Assembly: GCF_006385175.1 (NCBI RefSeq)
Contig: NZ_VFIY01000004.1
Span: forward strand, 1-64,000
DNA length: 64,000 nucleotides
Reading direction: 5' to 3'
DNA from: Emcibacter nanhaiensis
GTDB lineage: Bacteria > Pseudomonadota > Alphaproteobacteria > Sphingomonadales > Emcibacteraceae
Part shown: positions 51,486 through 61,765 of the stretch, piece after piece
How positions within the stretch are numbered: position 1 is the stretch's first letter
Layout: every line of letters starts with the position of its first letter
Made by a program: the position numbers and the translations under genes
Notes under the pieces: generated by a model
What the model was told of the DNA's origin: nothing
Databases searched by the model: none
What the model saw: the letters and a program-made list of their open reading frames with translations, nothing else

Positions 51486-53630
51486 GTGATCAGGCAATTT
51501 GAACTTGTAGAACGGGTAAGAAGTTACGATCAGGAGCTCAATGAGAATCTCCTGAACCGCGCCTATGTCTTTTCCATGAAAGCCCACGGCAAGCAGAAAC
51601 GGGCCAGCGGTGATCCCTATTTCTCCCATCCGCTGGAAGTGGCCGGTATCCTGACCAATATGCAGCTGGACTGCGATACCATTGTCACGGCCCTGTTGCA
51701 TGACACAATCGAGGATACGGTTGCCACCTACGAGCAGATAGAGGAACTGTTCGGCGAGGAAATCGCCCGTCTGGTGGACGGGGTGACCAAGCTGTCCAAG
51801 CTGGAATATTCCTCGGAAAGTTCCAAGCAGGCCGAGAACTTCCGCAAGTTCCTGCTGGCCATGTCCAACGATATCCGGGTGCTGCTGGTCAAGCTGGCTG
51901 ACCGCCTGCATAACATGCGCACCCTGCATTTTATCAGCAAACCGGAAAAGAGGGCCCGCATCTCCAAGGAGACCCTCGACATCTATGCGCCCTTGGCGGA
52001 ACGTATCGGCATGCAGGAAATCAAGGAAGAGCTGGAAGCTCTGGCCTTTCCCAATGTCTATCCCGAAGCCCATGAGTCCATTATCCGCCGGCTGGATTTT
52101 CTCCATGCCAATACCGCAGACATTCGCGAACAGGTGATCACCGAACTGGAATGGCTGTTGACTGAAGCGGGGATCGAGGCGGAAGTCAAGGGCCGGGAAA
52201 AGAAACCCTTTTCCATCTGGCGCAAGATGACCTACCGCAACGTGAGCCTGGAAGACCAGGCAGATATCCTGGCGTTCCGGATCATTGTCGATGACACGGA
52301 AACCTGTTACCGGGCGCTTGGCGTGGTGCACCAGAAGTGGCCGGCGGTGCCGGGCCTGATCAAGGACTATATTTCCATGCCGAAGCCCAACGGCTACCAG
52401 TCCATTCATACGGCGGTGATCGGTCCCCAGAAAAAGAAAATCGAAATCCAGATCCGCTCCTCCGAAATGGATGCGGTGGCGGAAAAGGGGGTGGCCGCCC
52501 ACTGGTCCTACAAGCAGCATGCCTCCGAGAAGGAAGGGGCGCAGTATCGCTGGCTGCAGGATCTGCTGGAGATCCTGGAACATTCTTCCGATCCCGAGGA
52601 ATTCCTGGAACATACCAAGCTCGCCATGTACCAGAACCAGGTGTTCTGTTTTACCCCGAAAGGGGAACTGGTCAGCCTGCCGATGGGGGCCACGGTGGTG
52701 GATTTTGCCTATGCGGTGCATACCCGGATCGGCGACAACTGTGTCGGTGCCAAAATCAACGGCAAGCCGGTCCAGCTCAGGACCCGCCTGTCCAATGGCG
52801 ACCAGGTCCAGATTTTGCGCTCCAACGCCCAGCAGCCGTCGCCCAACTGGCTCAGTTTTGTCATCACCGGTAAGGCCAAGTCGGCGATCCGGCGCTTTAT
52901 TCGCCACCAGAAGCGGGACGAATATGTCAAGCTGGGCAAAAGTATTCTGGAGCGGGCATTCCAGCATGAAAGCCGGGATTTCAACAAAAAATCCATGGAG
53001 CTTGCCGCCAAAAACCTGAATATGTCCGATACCGACGAATTGTTCGAGCAGGTCGGCAAGGGCGAGTTGCTGGACCGGAAAGTCCTGGAAACGGTTTTCC
53101 CCGGCATCAAGCTGAACGGCCGGGAAAGTGCCGCCGCTTTTGTGCGTGCCGAGGCGACCGATACCGCCAAGAAAGGCGGCGCCATCCCGATCAAGGGCCT
53201 GACGCCGGGCCTGGCGGTGCACCTGTCCGAATGTTGTCATCCACTGCCCGGAGACCGGATCGTCGGTATTACCACGACCGGCAAAGGGATCATGGTGCAT
53301 ACCATCGACTGCGATGCCCTGGATGTTTATTCGGAGACCCCCGAGGTCTGGCTCGACCTGTCCTGGTCGGCGCCGGGCGAGGATGCGGGCTTTTTTGTCG
53401 GCCGCGTCGAAGTATTGCTGGAGCATGAGCCCGGCGCCTTGGCCAATGTGCTGAATGTGGTGGCCCGGGAGCACGGCAACCTCAGCAACATCAAGTTTGC
53501 CGAGCGTTCGCCGGATATGTTCAGGATTGAGCTTGATATTGAGGTCAGAGATGTTAAACATCTGACCAGCATTATTACCGCCCTGCGGGCCAGCGAGAGG
53601 GTCAACAGCGTGGAACGAGCTTTCAGCTAG
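51486..53630 (+). CDS. spoT: Bifunctional (p)ppGpp synthetase/hydrolase (Rsh)
   Basis: A 714-residue stringent-response enzyme. The hydrolase HD motif is His72-Asp73 (ALLHDTIEDT). The synthetase block contains KDYISMPKPNGYQSIHTAV. A TGS domain (FCFTPKGELVSLPMGATVVD), a helical region and a C-terminal ACT domain (about 635-714) follow. Both active sites look intact, as in most alphaproteobacterial single-Rsh genomes. It starts with GTG at 51486. An rpoZ to rsh to pyrE order is frequent in this class. Confidence 0.95.
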   Translation: MIRQFELVERVRSYDQELNENLLNRAYVFSMKAHGKQKRASGDPYFSHPLEVAGILTNMQLDCDTIVTALLHDTIEDTVATYEQIEELFGEEIARLVDGVTKLSKLEYSSESSKQAENFRKFLLAMSNDIRVLLVKLADRLHNMRTLHFISKPEKRARISKETLDIYAPLAERIGMQEIKEELEALAFPNVYPEAHESIIRRLDFLHANTADIREQVITELEWLLTEAGIEAEVKGREKKPFSIWRKMTYRNVSLEDQADILAFRIIVDDTETCYRALGVVHQKWPAVPGLIKDYISMPKPNGYQSIHTAVIGPQKKKIEIQIRSSEMDAVAEKGVAAHWSYKQHASEKEGAQYRWLQDLLEILEHSSDPEEFLEHTKLAMYQNQVFCFTPKGELVSLPMGATVVDFAYAVHTRIGDNCVGAKINGKPVQLRTRLSNGDQVQILRSNAQQPSPNWLSFVITGKAKSAIRRFIRHQKRDEYVKLGKSILERAFQHESRDFNKKSMELAAKNLNMSDTDELFEQVGKGELLDRKVLETVFPGIKLNGRESAAAFVRAEATDTAKKGGAIPIKGLTPGLAVHLSECCHPLPGDRIVGITTTGKGIMVHTIDCDALDVYSETPEVWLDLSWSAPGEDAGFFVGRVEVLLEHEPGALANVLNVVAREHGNLSNIKFAERSPDMFRIELDIEVRDVKHLTSIITALRASERVNSVERAFS

Positions 53631-53657
53631 ACTGCATCACATAAAAGGAAGAATTCG

Positions 53658-54239
53658 ATGGATCGTGAGGACGTACTGGAACTATTCAGGGAGGCCGGCG
53701 CTCTGCTGGAAGGACATTTCCTCCTGTCATCCGGGCTGCACAGCACCATGTACCTGCAGTGTGCGCGGGTGCTGATGGACGCCCGGCGGGCGGAAAAACT
53801 CTGCGGCGCCCTGGCGGACAAAGTCCGGGCGACAGTCGGCGAAGTCGATATGGTGGTGTCGCCGGCCATGGGCGGTGTGATTGTCGGCTATGAAATGGGC
53901 CGCCAGCTGGGGGTGCCGGCCATTTTCACCGAGCGGGTTGATGGGGAATTCACCCTGCGCCGCGGTTTTGAAATTCCCGAAGGCGCCCGTATTCTGATGG
54001 CGGAAGATATCGTCACCACCGGCCTGTCGTCCCGCGAATGTATTGAGGTGATCCGCAAATATGGCGGCAACGTCACCGTTGCCAGTTGCCTGATTGACCG
54101 CAGCAACGGCGCTGCCGATGTCGGGGTGCCGCTGGTGTCCCTGGTCGGTCTGGATATCCCGACCTATGAAGCGGACAAATTGCCGCCGGAGCTTGAAGGC
54201 ACGGAAGCCGTCAAACCGGGGAGCCGGGGGCTGAAATAA
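53658..54239 (+). CDS. pyrE: Orotate phosphoribosyltransferase
   Basis: A 193-residue pyrimidine-synthesis enzyme. The PRPP-binding motif is ILMAEDIVTTGLSSRECIEV and an N-terminal block is HFLLSSGLHSTMYLQC. It converts orotate and PRPP to OMP. The length is near that of the shorter PyrE forms. It begins 27 bases after the rsh gene, with AAAGGAAG upstream, and is followed by the DUF2062 gene. Confidence 0.95.
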   Translation: MDREDVLELFREAGALLEGHFLLSSGLHSTMYLQCARVLMDARRAEKLCGALADKVRATVGEVDMVVSPAMGGVIVGYEMGRQLGVPAIFTERVDGEFTLRRGFEIPEGARILMAEDIVTTGLSSRECIEVIRKYGGNVTVASCLIDRSNGAADVGVPLVSLVGLDIPTYEADKLPPELEGTEAVKPGSRGLK

Positions 54240-54279
54240 GCAATAATCAGGCTCTGAAGATACAGGAAAGGGAAAGACA

Positions 54280-54921
54280 CTGTTTCTGCGCCGCAAGAAG
54301 AAGACCGTCCTGACCAGGATCCAGGATCTGCTCTGGCCCGCTTTGGGCTGGCGGAGGGCCTTCAGCTATATGCATCACCGGCTGGCGCGCATTCCCGGAA
54401 CCTCCTATGCCCTGGCGGCCGGCTTTGCCAGCGGCGCCGCAATCTCCTTTACCCCCTTTGTCGGACTTCATTTCATTCTGGCGGCGATCTTTGCCTGGAT
54501 TATCCGGGGGAATATCCTGACCTCCGCCATGGGGACCGTGGTCGGCAATCCCTGGACCTTTCCCGTGATCTGGGTGGCAACCTACGAGACCGGCAGCTGG
54601 CTTCTGGGCTGGGAGCCGAAAGACAATATGTGGGGTGGCATGATGGAAGCGGCCGATCATGTGACCTTCGGCAGCCTCTTCGTTGACCCGCTCAAGGCCC
54701 TGGAACCTATCGCACCCTATTTTCATTCCGTATTCCTGCCCATGCTGCTCGGGGGAATTGTGCTTGGTGCAATTGCCTGGGGGGTTGTATATTGGCCCAT
54801 CTATAAACTCGTATCCGAATATAAACGCAAGCGTTTTGAAAAACGCATGAAAGCGCTGGAAAGAAAAATCGCCACAAGCGGTCACAGCGATCTGGGAGAG
54901 GAAGGGAAAACCATATGGTAG
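54280..54921 (+). CDS. DUF2062 membrane protein with probable CTG start
   Basis: A protein of about 213 residues. Residues from [20 protein letters not shown] to [13 protein letters not shown] match the conserved amino end of DUF2062 proteins, so translation must begin near 54280. The only candidates in the open frame are a CTG at 54280 with AGGAAAGGGA upstream, or a TTG at 54343 with no ribosome site that would remove the conserved end. Three hydrophobic segments follow (around [52 protein letters not shown]) and a basic coiled tail. The role is unknown. The end overlaps pdxJ by 7 bases. Confidence 0.87.
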   Translation: MFLRRKKKTVLTRIQDLLWPALGWRRAFSYMHHRLARIPGTSYALAAGFASGAAISFTPFVGLHFILAAIFAWIIRGNILTSAMGTVVGNPWTFPVIWVATYETGSWLLGWEPKDNMWGGMMEAADHVTFGSLFVDPLKALEPIAPYFHSVFLPMLLGGIVLGAIAWGVVYWPIYKLVSEYKRKRFEKRMKALERKIATSGHSDLGEEGKTIW

Positions 54922-55664
54922 AGCAGGACCGTATTCGTCTGGGGGTTAATATTGATCATGTCGCCACCATTCGCAATGCCCGCGGCGGGCAGCATCCGGA
55001 TCCGGTGCGGGCAGCCGTTTTGGCGGCCAAGGCCGGCGCTGACGGCATCACGGCCCACCTCAGGGAAGACCGCCGCCATATCTCTGACAATGACATCGAG
55101 CGGCTGATGGCGGAAATCAGCCTGCCGCTCAATCTGGAGATGGCCGCAACCGAGGAAATGCTCGCCATTGCCCTGCGTCACAAGCCGGCGTCCAGCTGCC
55201 TGGTGCCGGAAAAGCGTCAGGAGCTGACCACCGAAGGCGGACTGGATGTTGCCGGCGCGGAGGACTATCTCGGTCCCTATGTGGAAAAGCTCAAGGCTTC
55301 CGGCATCAGCGTCAGCCTGTTTATCGATCCTGAGGAAAGCCAGATCCGCGCCTCACACAGACTGGGGGCTGATAAAGTGGAGCTGCACACCGGGACCTAT
55401 GTGGAGGCAGAGGGCGAAGATCACCAGCGGGAACTGGATCGGTTACGCCGCGGCGCCAGCCTGTGTGAAGAACTGGGCCTGGAGGTTCATGCCGGGCACG
55501 GGCTGAATTACGACACGGTGGAGGCCGTGGCCCGGATTCCCCAGTTTGCCGAGTTCAACATCGGCCATTTCCTGGTCGGCGAGGCCATTTTTGTCGGTTT
55601 GCCGGAAAGCCTGCGCCGGATGCGGGTGCTGATGGACCGGGGCAGGCGGAACAGGGAAGGCTGA
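54915..55664 (+). CDS. pdxJ: Pyridoxine 5'-phosphate synthase
   Basis: A 249-residue TIM-barrel enzyme of vitamin B6 synthesis. Recognised by [18 protein letters not shown], the ring-closure glutamate region [16 protein letters not shown], and the [11 protein letters not shown] block. It condenses 1-deoxyxylulose 5-phosphate with an aminoacetone phosphate. It overlaps the DUF2062 gene upstream and acpS downstream (1 base), a classic pdxJ-acpS pair. Confidence 0.96.
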   Translation: MVEQDRIRLGVNIDHVATIRNARGGQHPDPVRAAVLAAKAGADGITAHLREDRRHISDNDIERLMAEISLPLNLEMAATEEMLAIALRHKPASSCLVPEKRQELTTEGGLDVAGAEDYLGPYVEKLKASGISVSLFIDPEESQIRASHRLGADKVELHTGTYVEAEGEDHQRELDRLRRGASLCEELGLEVHAGHGLNYDTVEAVARIPQFAEFNIGHFLVGEAIFVGLPESLRRMRVLMDRGRRNREG

Positions 55665-56077
55665 TGCGGGTTCTCGGCCTCGGCAACGACCTGGTGGATA
55701 TCCGGCGCATAGAGAACTCGCTGGACAAATACGGCGATCGTTTTATCCGGCGCACCTTTCATGAGGTGGAAAAAGAACGGGCGGAGGCCCGGCCACAGAC
55801 CAGGGCGTCGGTTTATGCCAAGCGCTTTGCCGCCAAGGAAGCCTTTTCCAAGGCGCTGGGGACCGGTTTCCTGCAGGACGGGGTCAGCTGGCAGGATGTC
55901 TGGGTGGAAAATGACGACCGGGGGCGACCGCACATCCGGCTTGCGGGCCGGGCAAAGGAGATACTGGAAGCAATGGTGCCGGAAGGTCTGACAGCACAAA
56001 TCGACCTGACGATTACCGACGATTACCCCTGGGCGCAGGCCATTGTCTTAATTACAGCATATTACGCTGATAGATAA
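55664..56077 (+). CDS. acpS: Holo-acyl carrier protein synthase
   Basis: A 137-residue phosphopantetheinyl transferase. The metal-binding GLGNDLVDIRRIE is at the amino end and RFAAKEAFSKALGTG carries the catalytic glutamate and lysine. It activates acyl carrier proteins, including potentially the dedicated one at 40108. It shares one base with pdxJ. The gap to lepB is 144 bases and holds no gene. Confidence 0.95.
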   Translation: MRVLGLGNDLVDIRRIENSLDKYGDRFIRRTFHEVEKERAEARPQTRASVYAKRFAAKEAFSKALGTGFLQDGVSWQDVWVENDDRGRPHIRLAGRAKEILEAMVPEGLTAQIDLTITDDYPWAQAIVLITAYYADR

Positions 56078-56221
56078 ATCCGGAAGCAGGGAGATTTTAT
56101 AAAATCCGCCCGGCTTTTCATTTTTATCATTTGTGATTTGAGGCGGCATGGGCTAAGCCTATGAACAATTGGGTATTTGATTCCTTCACGAGCGTATCGC
56201 GAAAGAGAGATTTTTTGATCA

Positions 56222-57025
56222 ATGACTGAAAATACAAAAGACCAGCCGCAGACTTCTGCCGAGGTCAAAAAAACTGTCGAGATTAAAAAGGAAGAAAGCT
56301 GGCTTGAATTTGCGTCGACCGTTGGTCTTGCGGTTCTGATTGCCATCATTTTCCGCAGTTTTATCTACCAGCCCTTTACGATCCCTTCTGAATCCATGCT
56401 GAATAACCTGATGGTGGGTGACTATCTGCTGGTATCGAAATTTTCCTATGGCTACAGCCATCATTCGCTGCCGTTCAGCCCGCCGCTCTTTTCCGGCCGT
56501 ATTTTCGAAAGCCCGGTCGAGCGCGGCGACGTTGCCGTGTTCAGGCTGCCCCGCGATCCCGGCACCTATTATATCAAGCGTATTCTCGGACTGCCCGGGG
56601 ATCGCATCCAGATGAAGAAGAGCGTGCTCTATATCAATGGCGAAGCTGTCAAGCGTGAACGGCTTGAAGATTATGTCAGGATCAAAAACGGCCGCCAGGA
56701 AGTTTTCAAGCAATATCGGGAAACCCTGCCCAGCGGCCGCAGCTATATCACACTGGATATGGGCTATTTCCCGGGGTCACGGGCTGACGACACGCCGGTT
56801 TTCAGGGTGCCTGAGGGGCATTACTTCGGCATCGGCGATAACCGGGATAATTCCCAGGACAGCCGTTTTCCGAAATCCGAAGGCGTCGGCTATATTCCCA
56901 GCGAGAATGTTATCGGACGGGCGGAATTTCTGACACTTTCCTTCGATGACCAGGCGGCGCTTTGGGAATTCTGGAAATGGTTCCCCAAGGAACGTCGCGA
57001 ACGTTTCTTCACGAAAATCAAGTAG
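56222..57025 (+). CDS. lepB: Signal peptidase I
   Basis: A 267-residue membrane protease with one N-terminal transmembrane helix (FASTVGLAVLIAIIFRSFIY). The nucleophile is Ser58 in TIPSESMLNNL and the general-base lysine is Lys119 in YYIKRILGLPGDRI. The GDNRDNSQDSRF box near the end is also conserved. It removes signal peptides in the periplasm. It is followed by rnc and era, as in many alphaproteobacteria. Confidence 0.96.
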   Translation: MTENTKDQPQTSAEVKKTVEIKKEESWLEFASTVGLAVLIAIIFRSFIYQPFTIPSESMLNNLMVGDYLLVSKFSYGYSHHSLPFSPPLFSGRIFESPVERGDVAVFRLPRDPGTYYIKRILGLPGDRIQMKKSVLYINGEAVKRERLEDYVRIKNGRQEVFKQYRETLPSGRSYITLDMGYFPGSRADDTPVFRVPEGHYFGIGDNRDNSQDSRFPKSEGVGYIPSENVIGRAEFLTLSFDDQAALWEFWKWFPKERRERFFTKIK

Positions 57026-57067
57026 GGTAATACCAAAAAACGCCGACAAAATAAGAATGAGAGAACG

Positions 57068-57751
57068 GTGACGTCAAAAAAAGGACAATATAGCGCTCTG
57101 TACCAGACGCTGGGGTATGAATTCAGGGATGAGGACCTTTTGCGCCAGGCACTGACCCATCCCAGTCTGGAAGGACCGGTGAATTACCAGCGCCTGGAAT
57201 TTGTCGGTGACCGGGTGCTCGGGCTTTTGATTGCCGAATGGATTTATGAAAAATATCCCAATGTGGATGAGGGTGGCATGGCCAGCCGCCATACCAACCT
57301 TGTGCGTCGGGAGACCTGCGCCGAGGCCGCTGAAAAAATGGATCTCGCCGATTATATCCTGATGGCCAAAAGTACCGAGGATACCGGCGGACGAAAACGG
57401 GCGACCATCCTCGGCGATGTCTGCGAGGCGGTGCTGGGCGCCATGTATATGGAAGGTGGCCTGGATGTCTGCCGCAAGCTGATCCGGACCCACTGGCAGG
57501 TCTTTATCGACCAGGATGGCCTGGCGGTGCGCGATGCCAAGACCAGGCTGCAGGAATGGGCCCAGAGCCGGCGCATTTCCACCCCCAGTTATGTGACGCT
57601 CGGACGCGAGGGGCCGGCCCACGAGCCGTTGTTCACCATCGCGGTGCGTCTCAACGGAATGGAGGAGCAGACCGGGCAGGGCGGCTCCAAGCGCGAAGCC
57701 GAGCAGGCTGCCGCGGCAAAAATGCTTGATTACATTGAAGAAAATTACTGA
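57068..57751 (+). CDS. rnc: Ribonuclease III
   Basis: A 227-residue double-strand-specific RNase. The catalytic block is YQRLEFVGDRVLGLLIAEW, a second acidic site is ATILGDVCEAVLGAMYMEGG, and a C-terminal double-stranded RNA-binding domain ends in GGSKREAEQAAAAKML. It starts with GTG at 57068. It matures rRNA and regulates mRNAs. The era gene follows 15 bases after its stop. Confidence 0.96.
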   Translation: MTSKKGQYSALYQTLGYEFRDEDLLRQALTHPSLEGPVNYQRLEFVGDRVLGLLIAEWIYEKYPNVDEGGMASRHTNLVRRETCAEAAEKMDLADYILMAKSTEDTGGRKRATILGDVCEAVLGAMYMEGGLDVCRKLIRTHWQVFIDQDGLAVRDAKTRLQEWAQSRRISTPSYVTLGREGPAHEPLFTIAVRLNGMEEQTGQGGSKREAEQAAAAKMLDYIEENY

Positions 57752-57766
57752 GAACAGGTGATCCCG

Positions 57767-58672
57767 ATGACGACTGAGCAGAATACGCGTTGCGGTTATG
57801 TGGCGTTGATCGGGGCGCCCAATGCCGGGAAATCAACCCTTCTCAACGCCTTGGTGGGCAGCAAGATCGCCATTGTCACCCATAAGGTGCAGACCACTCG
57901 CACCCGCATTCTTGGCGTAGCCATAGACGGTCCGAACCAGATGATCTTCCTGGATACACCCGGGATATTTCAGCCGAAAAAGCGCATGGAGCGGGCCATG
58001 GTGGCCGCAGCCTGGGAAGGGGCTCATGATGCGGATATCATTGTCCTGCTGGTGGATGCCTCGCGCGGCATTGACGAGGATACCCGCCGCATTGCCGGCG
58101 ACCTGAAGGAAAAGAAACGCAAGGTTATCCTGGCCTTGAACAAGGTGGACGGCATGAAGCGGGAGACGCTTTTGCCATTGATCCAGGAAATGAACGAGAT
58201 CGGCGAGTTTACCGATACACTGCTGATTTCCGCCCTCCGGGGGGACGGTCTGGATGAACTGAAGGCAAAGATCGCGGAATATCTGCCCAAGGGGATCTGG
58301 CTTTACCCGGAAGACCAGCTGACCGACATCACCGAGCGCATGCTGGCGGCGGAAATCACCCGGGAGAAATTCTTCCTGCGGCTGCATGACGAGCTGCCCT
58401 ACAGCGCCACTATCGAGACCGAACAGTGGAAAAACCTCAAAGACGGGTCGGTGCGCATCGAGCAGGTGATTTACGTGGAGCGGGAAAGCCAGAAGAAGAT
58501 CGTGATCGGCAAGGGCGGCGCCATCCTGAAGGAAATCGGCAAGCAGGCCCGGGAGGAACTTGAGGAAATCCTCGACCGGCGGGTGCATCTGTTTCTCTTT
58601 GTCAAGGTCCGCAAGGACTGGACCGAAGACAGGGAGCGTTACCGCAACATGGGTCTCGACTGGGTCAAGTAG
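57767..58672 (+). CDS. era: GTPase Era
   Basis: A GTPase of about 301 residues for 30S maturation. G1 is LIGAPNAGKSTLLNALVG, G3 is FLDTPGI, G4 is ALNKVDG, and the C-terminal KH domain contains VIGKGGAILKEIGKQAREEL. I place the start at the ATG 57767, where AGGTGAT is well spaced; GTG at 57758 is an alternative. RecO, often next, is absent here. A convergent gene begins 3 bases past the stop. Confidence 0.95.
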   Translation: MTTEQNTRCGYVALIGAPNAGKSTLLNALVGSKIAIVTHKVQTTRTRILGVAIDGPNQMIFLDTPGIFQPKKRMERAMVAAAWEGAHDADIIVLLVDASRGIDEDTRRIAGDLKEKKRKVILALNKVDGMKRETLLPLIQEMNEIGEFTDTLLISALRGDGLDELKAKIAEYLPKGIWLYPEDQLTDITERMLAAEITREKFFLRLHDELPYSATIETEQWKNLKDGSVRIEQVIYVERESQKKIVIGKGGAILKEIGKQAREELEEILDRRVHLFLFVKVRKDWTEDRERYRNMGLDWVK

Positions 58673-58675
58673 CCG

Positions 58676-59560
58676 TTAGTCTGCTGCCGGACAAGGCTGG
58701 ACGCCGAGTTCGTTATATCCGGCCCAGCCGCAGCGGATCCTGTCCGAATAAGTCTCATCCAGTTCCAGCCCGTTGAGCCGGACGGCGGCCCGTTTGCGAC
58801 CGTCCTCCAGCGGGATATCGTCCGGGATGAGACCGATCTTGTAGGCCAGGCGGTCAGCCCGCCCCGGCAGAAGGATCCGGAAGTCGATGAAATAGGTCTC
58901 GTCGCTGATCGGTGTATTCTTGATCAGGTTGGTCAGGCAGCTGTCGAACAGGGTATTGTAGAAATCCGGACTGTTGTGGAGCTCATTGGTCTCGGTGATA
59001 ACTTTCAGGAAATAGGCCTGCATCACCCGCTTGTCTTCGATCATGACGGGGTACAGCATGACATGTTCCCCCCGCACATGGGTGCGCTGGCCGATGATAT
59101 CCTGTTCCGTCGCCCAGACATAGATTTTGTTGAATTGACGCAACATGCCGCGGAACGCACCGTAATGTTCGCCGGGATGCAGGCGGGTTTCCACTGACAG
59201 CGAGAGATATTCCCCGTTTTCGAATTCGAAGCTGAGGAAATTATGGGCCAGACCCACAGGCCCGAAATGGGAAATTCCGTACCAGATCCGTTTCAGCTCG
59301 CCAGGATAGTAACTGCGGTCAAAATATTGTATCCGGTCCGGCGAGCGGTCGGCATGATAGGTGAAATCCCGCACATTATGCAGATGGATATGCTCGTCCT
59401 CTATTTCCGCAAAGGCCGTGCGGGCCAGCTGCGGCTGCCAGGGGCCGGCCCTGTCGGGGGTTTGTAATTCAAGGAAGATCCAGAGACCGATAACCAGCCC
59501 GCTGAGGATCGCCGCAGCATATTTCAGGAAACCAATAAATCTATTTCTGGAACGAGCCAT
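58676..59560 (-). CDS. DUF4105 (Lnb N-terminal domain) periplasmic protein
   Basis: A 294-residue protein anchored by one N-terminal helix (AAAILSGLVIGLWIFL). The rest has the DUF4105 pattern: LAHNFLSFEFENGEYLSLSV, a RGMLRQFNKIYVWATEQD helix, and NSPDFYNTLFDSCLTNLIKN with its cysteine. The family resembles papain-like or NlpC-type folds in the periplasm, so Cys may be catalytic. No substrate is known. It is convergent with era; its leader holds a hairpin covering the ribosome site (59565-59595). Confidence 0.82.
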   Translation of the reverse strand: MARSRNRFIGFLKYAAAILSGLVIGLWIFLELQTPDRAGPWQPQLARTAFAEIEDEHIHLHNVRDFTYHADRSPDRIQYFDRSYYPGELKRIWYGISHFGPVGLAHNFLSFEFENGEYLSLSVETRLHPGEHYGAFRGMLRQFNKIYVWATEQDIIGQRTHVRGEHVMLYPVMIEDKRVMQAYFLKVITETNELHNSPDFYNTLFDSCLTNLIKNTPISDETYFIDFRILLPGRADRLAYKIGLIPDDIPLEDGRKRAAVRLNGLELDETYSDRIRCGWAGYNELGVQPCPAAD

Positions 59561-59564
59561 GTCA

Positions 59565-59595
59565 CCCCCAACTTACTTTTAAAAATGTTAGGGGG
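59565..59595 (-). promoter_or_regulatory. Hairpin masking the ribosome site of the DUF4105 gene
   Basis: CCCCCAAC (59565-59572) pairs with GTTAGGGGG (59587-59595, one bulged A). On the minus strand, the G-rich arm nearest the start is the ribosome-binding site itself. It may modulate translation. Confidence 0.25.
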
Positions 59596-59624
59596 AAACG
59601 GCCCTTTTGACAAGCCTGTCTGTA

Positions 59625-60836
59625 TCAGCCTTCGTCCTGGAGAACTTCGGCAATCTGTTCGGCCAGCCAGTCGATCTGCTCCATTTCGATCACCAGCGGC
59701 GGGGCGAGACGGATCACATAGTCATGGGTTTCCTTGCACAGAATGCCCCGATCCATCAGCGCTTCGCAATAGGGGCGGGCCAGGCCCACTTCCTTGTGCA
59801 GTTCGATGCCGATAAACAGGCCCTTGCCGCGGATGTCCGCCACCTTGTTGGTGGGGATGGCTTCCAGCTTGCGCATCAGATAGTCGCCCAGCAGGCGGGA
59901 ACGGTCAGCCAGTTTTTCTTCTTCTATGACTTCCAGGGCGGCCAGCCCGACGGCGGCGCCGAGCGGGTTGCCGCCGTAGGTGCTGCCGTGGATGCCTGGC
60001 GTAAAGACCCGGAGAATCTCACGCGAGGAAATCACCGCCGAGACCGGATAGGCGCCGCCGCTCAGGGCCTTGCCGACGATCAGCATGTCCGGTTTGGCAT
60101 GATCTTCATGCTGGTAGCAGAACAGCTTGCCAGTGCGGCCGAGGCCGGTCTGGATTTCATCCATGACCATCAGCACATCATTGTCGCGGCAGATTTTCCG
60201 GGTCGCCGCCAGGTATCCTTCCGGCGGCACGTTGATGCCGGCTTCACCCTGGATCGGTTCCATGATGATGGCGACTGTATTGTCGGTAATGGCGGCCTCC
60301 AGGGCCGCGGCATCGCCGTAAGGCACGATCCTGAACCCGGGCGTGAAGGGGCCGAAATGATGCTTGTAATCCTCTTCGGACGACGCGCTGACGGTGGTGA
60401 CGGTGCGGCCGTGGAAATTACCTTCGAAAAAGATGATCTCAGCCTGGTTGTCGGGCACGCCTTTGACTTCATAGCCCCATTTGCGCACCGCCTTGATCGC
60501 AGTCTCCACCGCTTCGGCGCCGGTGTTCATGGGCAGGGCCATTTCCATTTCCGCCATAGCGCAGAGTTTCTCCAGGAAGTCGCCCATTTGATCATTATGG
60601 AACGCCCGCGAAGTCAGCGTCAGCTTTCCCGCCTGTTCTGTCAGCGCACTGATGATTTTCGGGTGGCAATGGCCCTGGTTGACGGCGCTGTAGGCGCTCA
60701 GGCAATCCAGGTATTTGTTGCCGTCCACGTCCCATACCCAGATGCCCTTGCCGCGGCTGAGAACCAGGGGCAGGGGGTGATAGTTGTGGGCGCTATGCAG
60801 GTCGGTTTTATGAATAATTTCCTGTTGCAGGGGCAT
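59625..60836 (-). CDS. rocD: Ornithine aminotransferase
   Basis: A 403-residue class III PLP aminotransferase. Early text is [20 protein letters not shown] then [16 protein letters not shown]. The cofactor site is [16 protein letters not shown] and the PLP lysine lies in [17 protein letters not shown]. The length and the [10 protein letters not shown] string fit ornithine-oxo-acid transaminase rather than acetylornithine aminotransferase. It converts ornithine to glutamate semialdehyde, consistent with the arginase gene directly upstream (1-base overlap). Confidence 0.93.
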   Translation of the reverse strand: MPLQQEIIHKTDLHSAHNYHPLPLVLSRGKGIWVWDVDGNKYLDCLSAYSAVNQGHCHPKIISALTEQAGKLTLTSRAFHNDQMGDFLEKLCAMAEMEMALPMNTGAEAVETAIKAVRKWGYEVKGVPDNQAEIIFFEGNFHGRTVTTVSASSEEDYKHHFGPFTPGFRIVPYGDAAALEAAITDNTVAIIMEPIQGEAGINVPPEGYLAATRKICRDNDVLMVMDEIQTGLGRTGKLFCYQHEDHAKPDMLIVGKALSGGAYPVSAVISSREILRVFTPGIHGSTYGGNPLGAAVGLAALEVIEEEKLADRSRLLGDYLMRKLEAIPTNKVADIRGKGLFIGIELHKEVGLARPYCEALMDRGILCKETHDYVIRLAPPLVIEMEQIDWLAEQIAEVLQDEG

Positions 60837-61765
60837 TAGCGGGTTCCTTTGGTAGGCGGAAGAATATGATTGCCGAACAGGCTGGCGGCCAAATCTACAG
60901 CCAGTTCTGCAGTTATGTTTTTATGGTCGAGAGCCGGATTGATTTCAGCAATATCCAGTGACCCCATGATGCCGCTGTCATAAACCATTTCCATACACAG
61001 CTGGGCCTCGCGATAGGTCAGGCCGCCCTGGATCTTGGTCCCCACGCCTGGCGCGATGGAAGGGTCGAGGCTGTCCACATCAAAACTTACATGCAGGTGG
61101 GCGTTTTTATCCCGGACCTGCTCGATGATGCTGTGCATGGTCATGCGCATGCCGATCTCGTCGATGCGGCGCATGTCAAAGACATTGATGCCGCTGTCGG
61201 TCACCAGCTTTTTCTCCGCCCGGTCGACGGACCGGATGCCGACCTGATAGATGTTGTTGGGGTTGACCATGGGGGTGACCGAGGACAGGCCGGTCAGTTC
61301 CACCGGGCCCACGCCGGACATGACCGCTACCGGCATGCCATGAATGTTACCGGTCGGACTGGTTTCCGGCGTATTGAAATCCGCGTGGGCGTCAATCCAC
61401 AGGACGCACAGCGGGATATTTTTTTGCGCGCAATAGCGGGAGACGGCGGCAATGGAGCCGATGCTCATGCCGTGATCACCACCCATCATGACGGGGAAAT
61501 GGCCCTCCATCAGTTCCGTATAGACGGCATCCTGGACGTTCTGGCACCAGATCACGGTTTCCTTCAGATGCCTGAGACCGTCCTCGGGAGGGTGGTTGGG
61601 GGTCTTCGGGCCATAGAGGTTTCCGGTATCAACCACCTCATAGCCGAGTTTCTCCAGCGTGGTCGCCATGCCGGCGACTCTGAGCGCCTCCGGTCCCATT
61701 GTGGCGCCGCGATCACTGGCGGAAATATCGCTGGGCACGCCAATAAGTGAAATTTTCTTTGTCAT
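60836..61765 (-). CDS. rocF: Arginase
   Basis: A binuclear manganese enzyme of about 309 residues from ATG 61765. The metal-binding blocks are [25 protein letters not shown] and [14 protein letters not shown]. It hydrolyses arginine to urea and ornithine. Its last base is shared with rocD, so the two make an arginine-to-glutamate-semialdehyde route. The divergent Lrp-type gene is its probable regulator. Confidence 0.95.
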   Translation of the reverse strand: MTKKISLIGVPSDISASDRGATMGPEALRVAGMATTLEKLGYEVVDTGNLYGPKTPNHPPEDGLRHLKETVIWCQNVQDAVYTELMEGHFPVMMGGDHGMSIGSIAAVSRYCAQKNIPLCVLWIDAHADFNTPETSPTGNIHGMPVAVMSGVGPVELTGLSSVTPMVNPNNIYQVGIRSVDRAEKKLVTDSGINVFDMRRIDEIGMRMTMHSIIEQVRDKNAHLHVSFDVDSLDPSIAPGVGTKIQGGLTYREAQLCMEMVYDSGIMGSLDIAEINPALDHKNITAELAVDLAASLFGNHILPPTKGTR

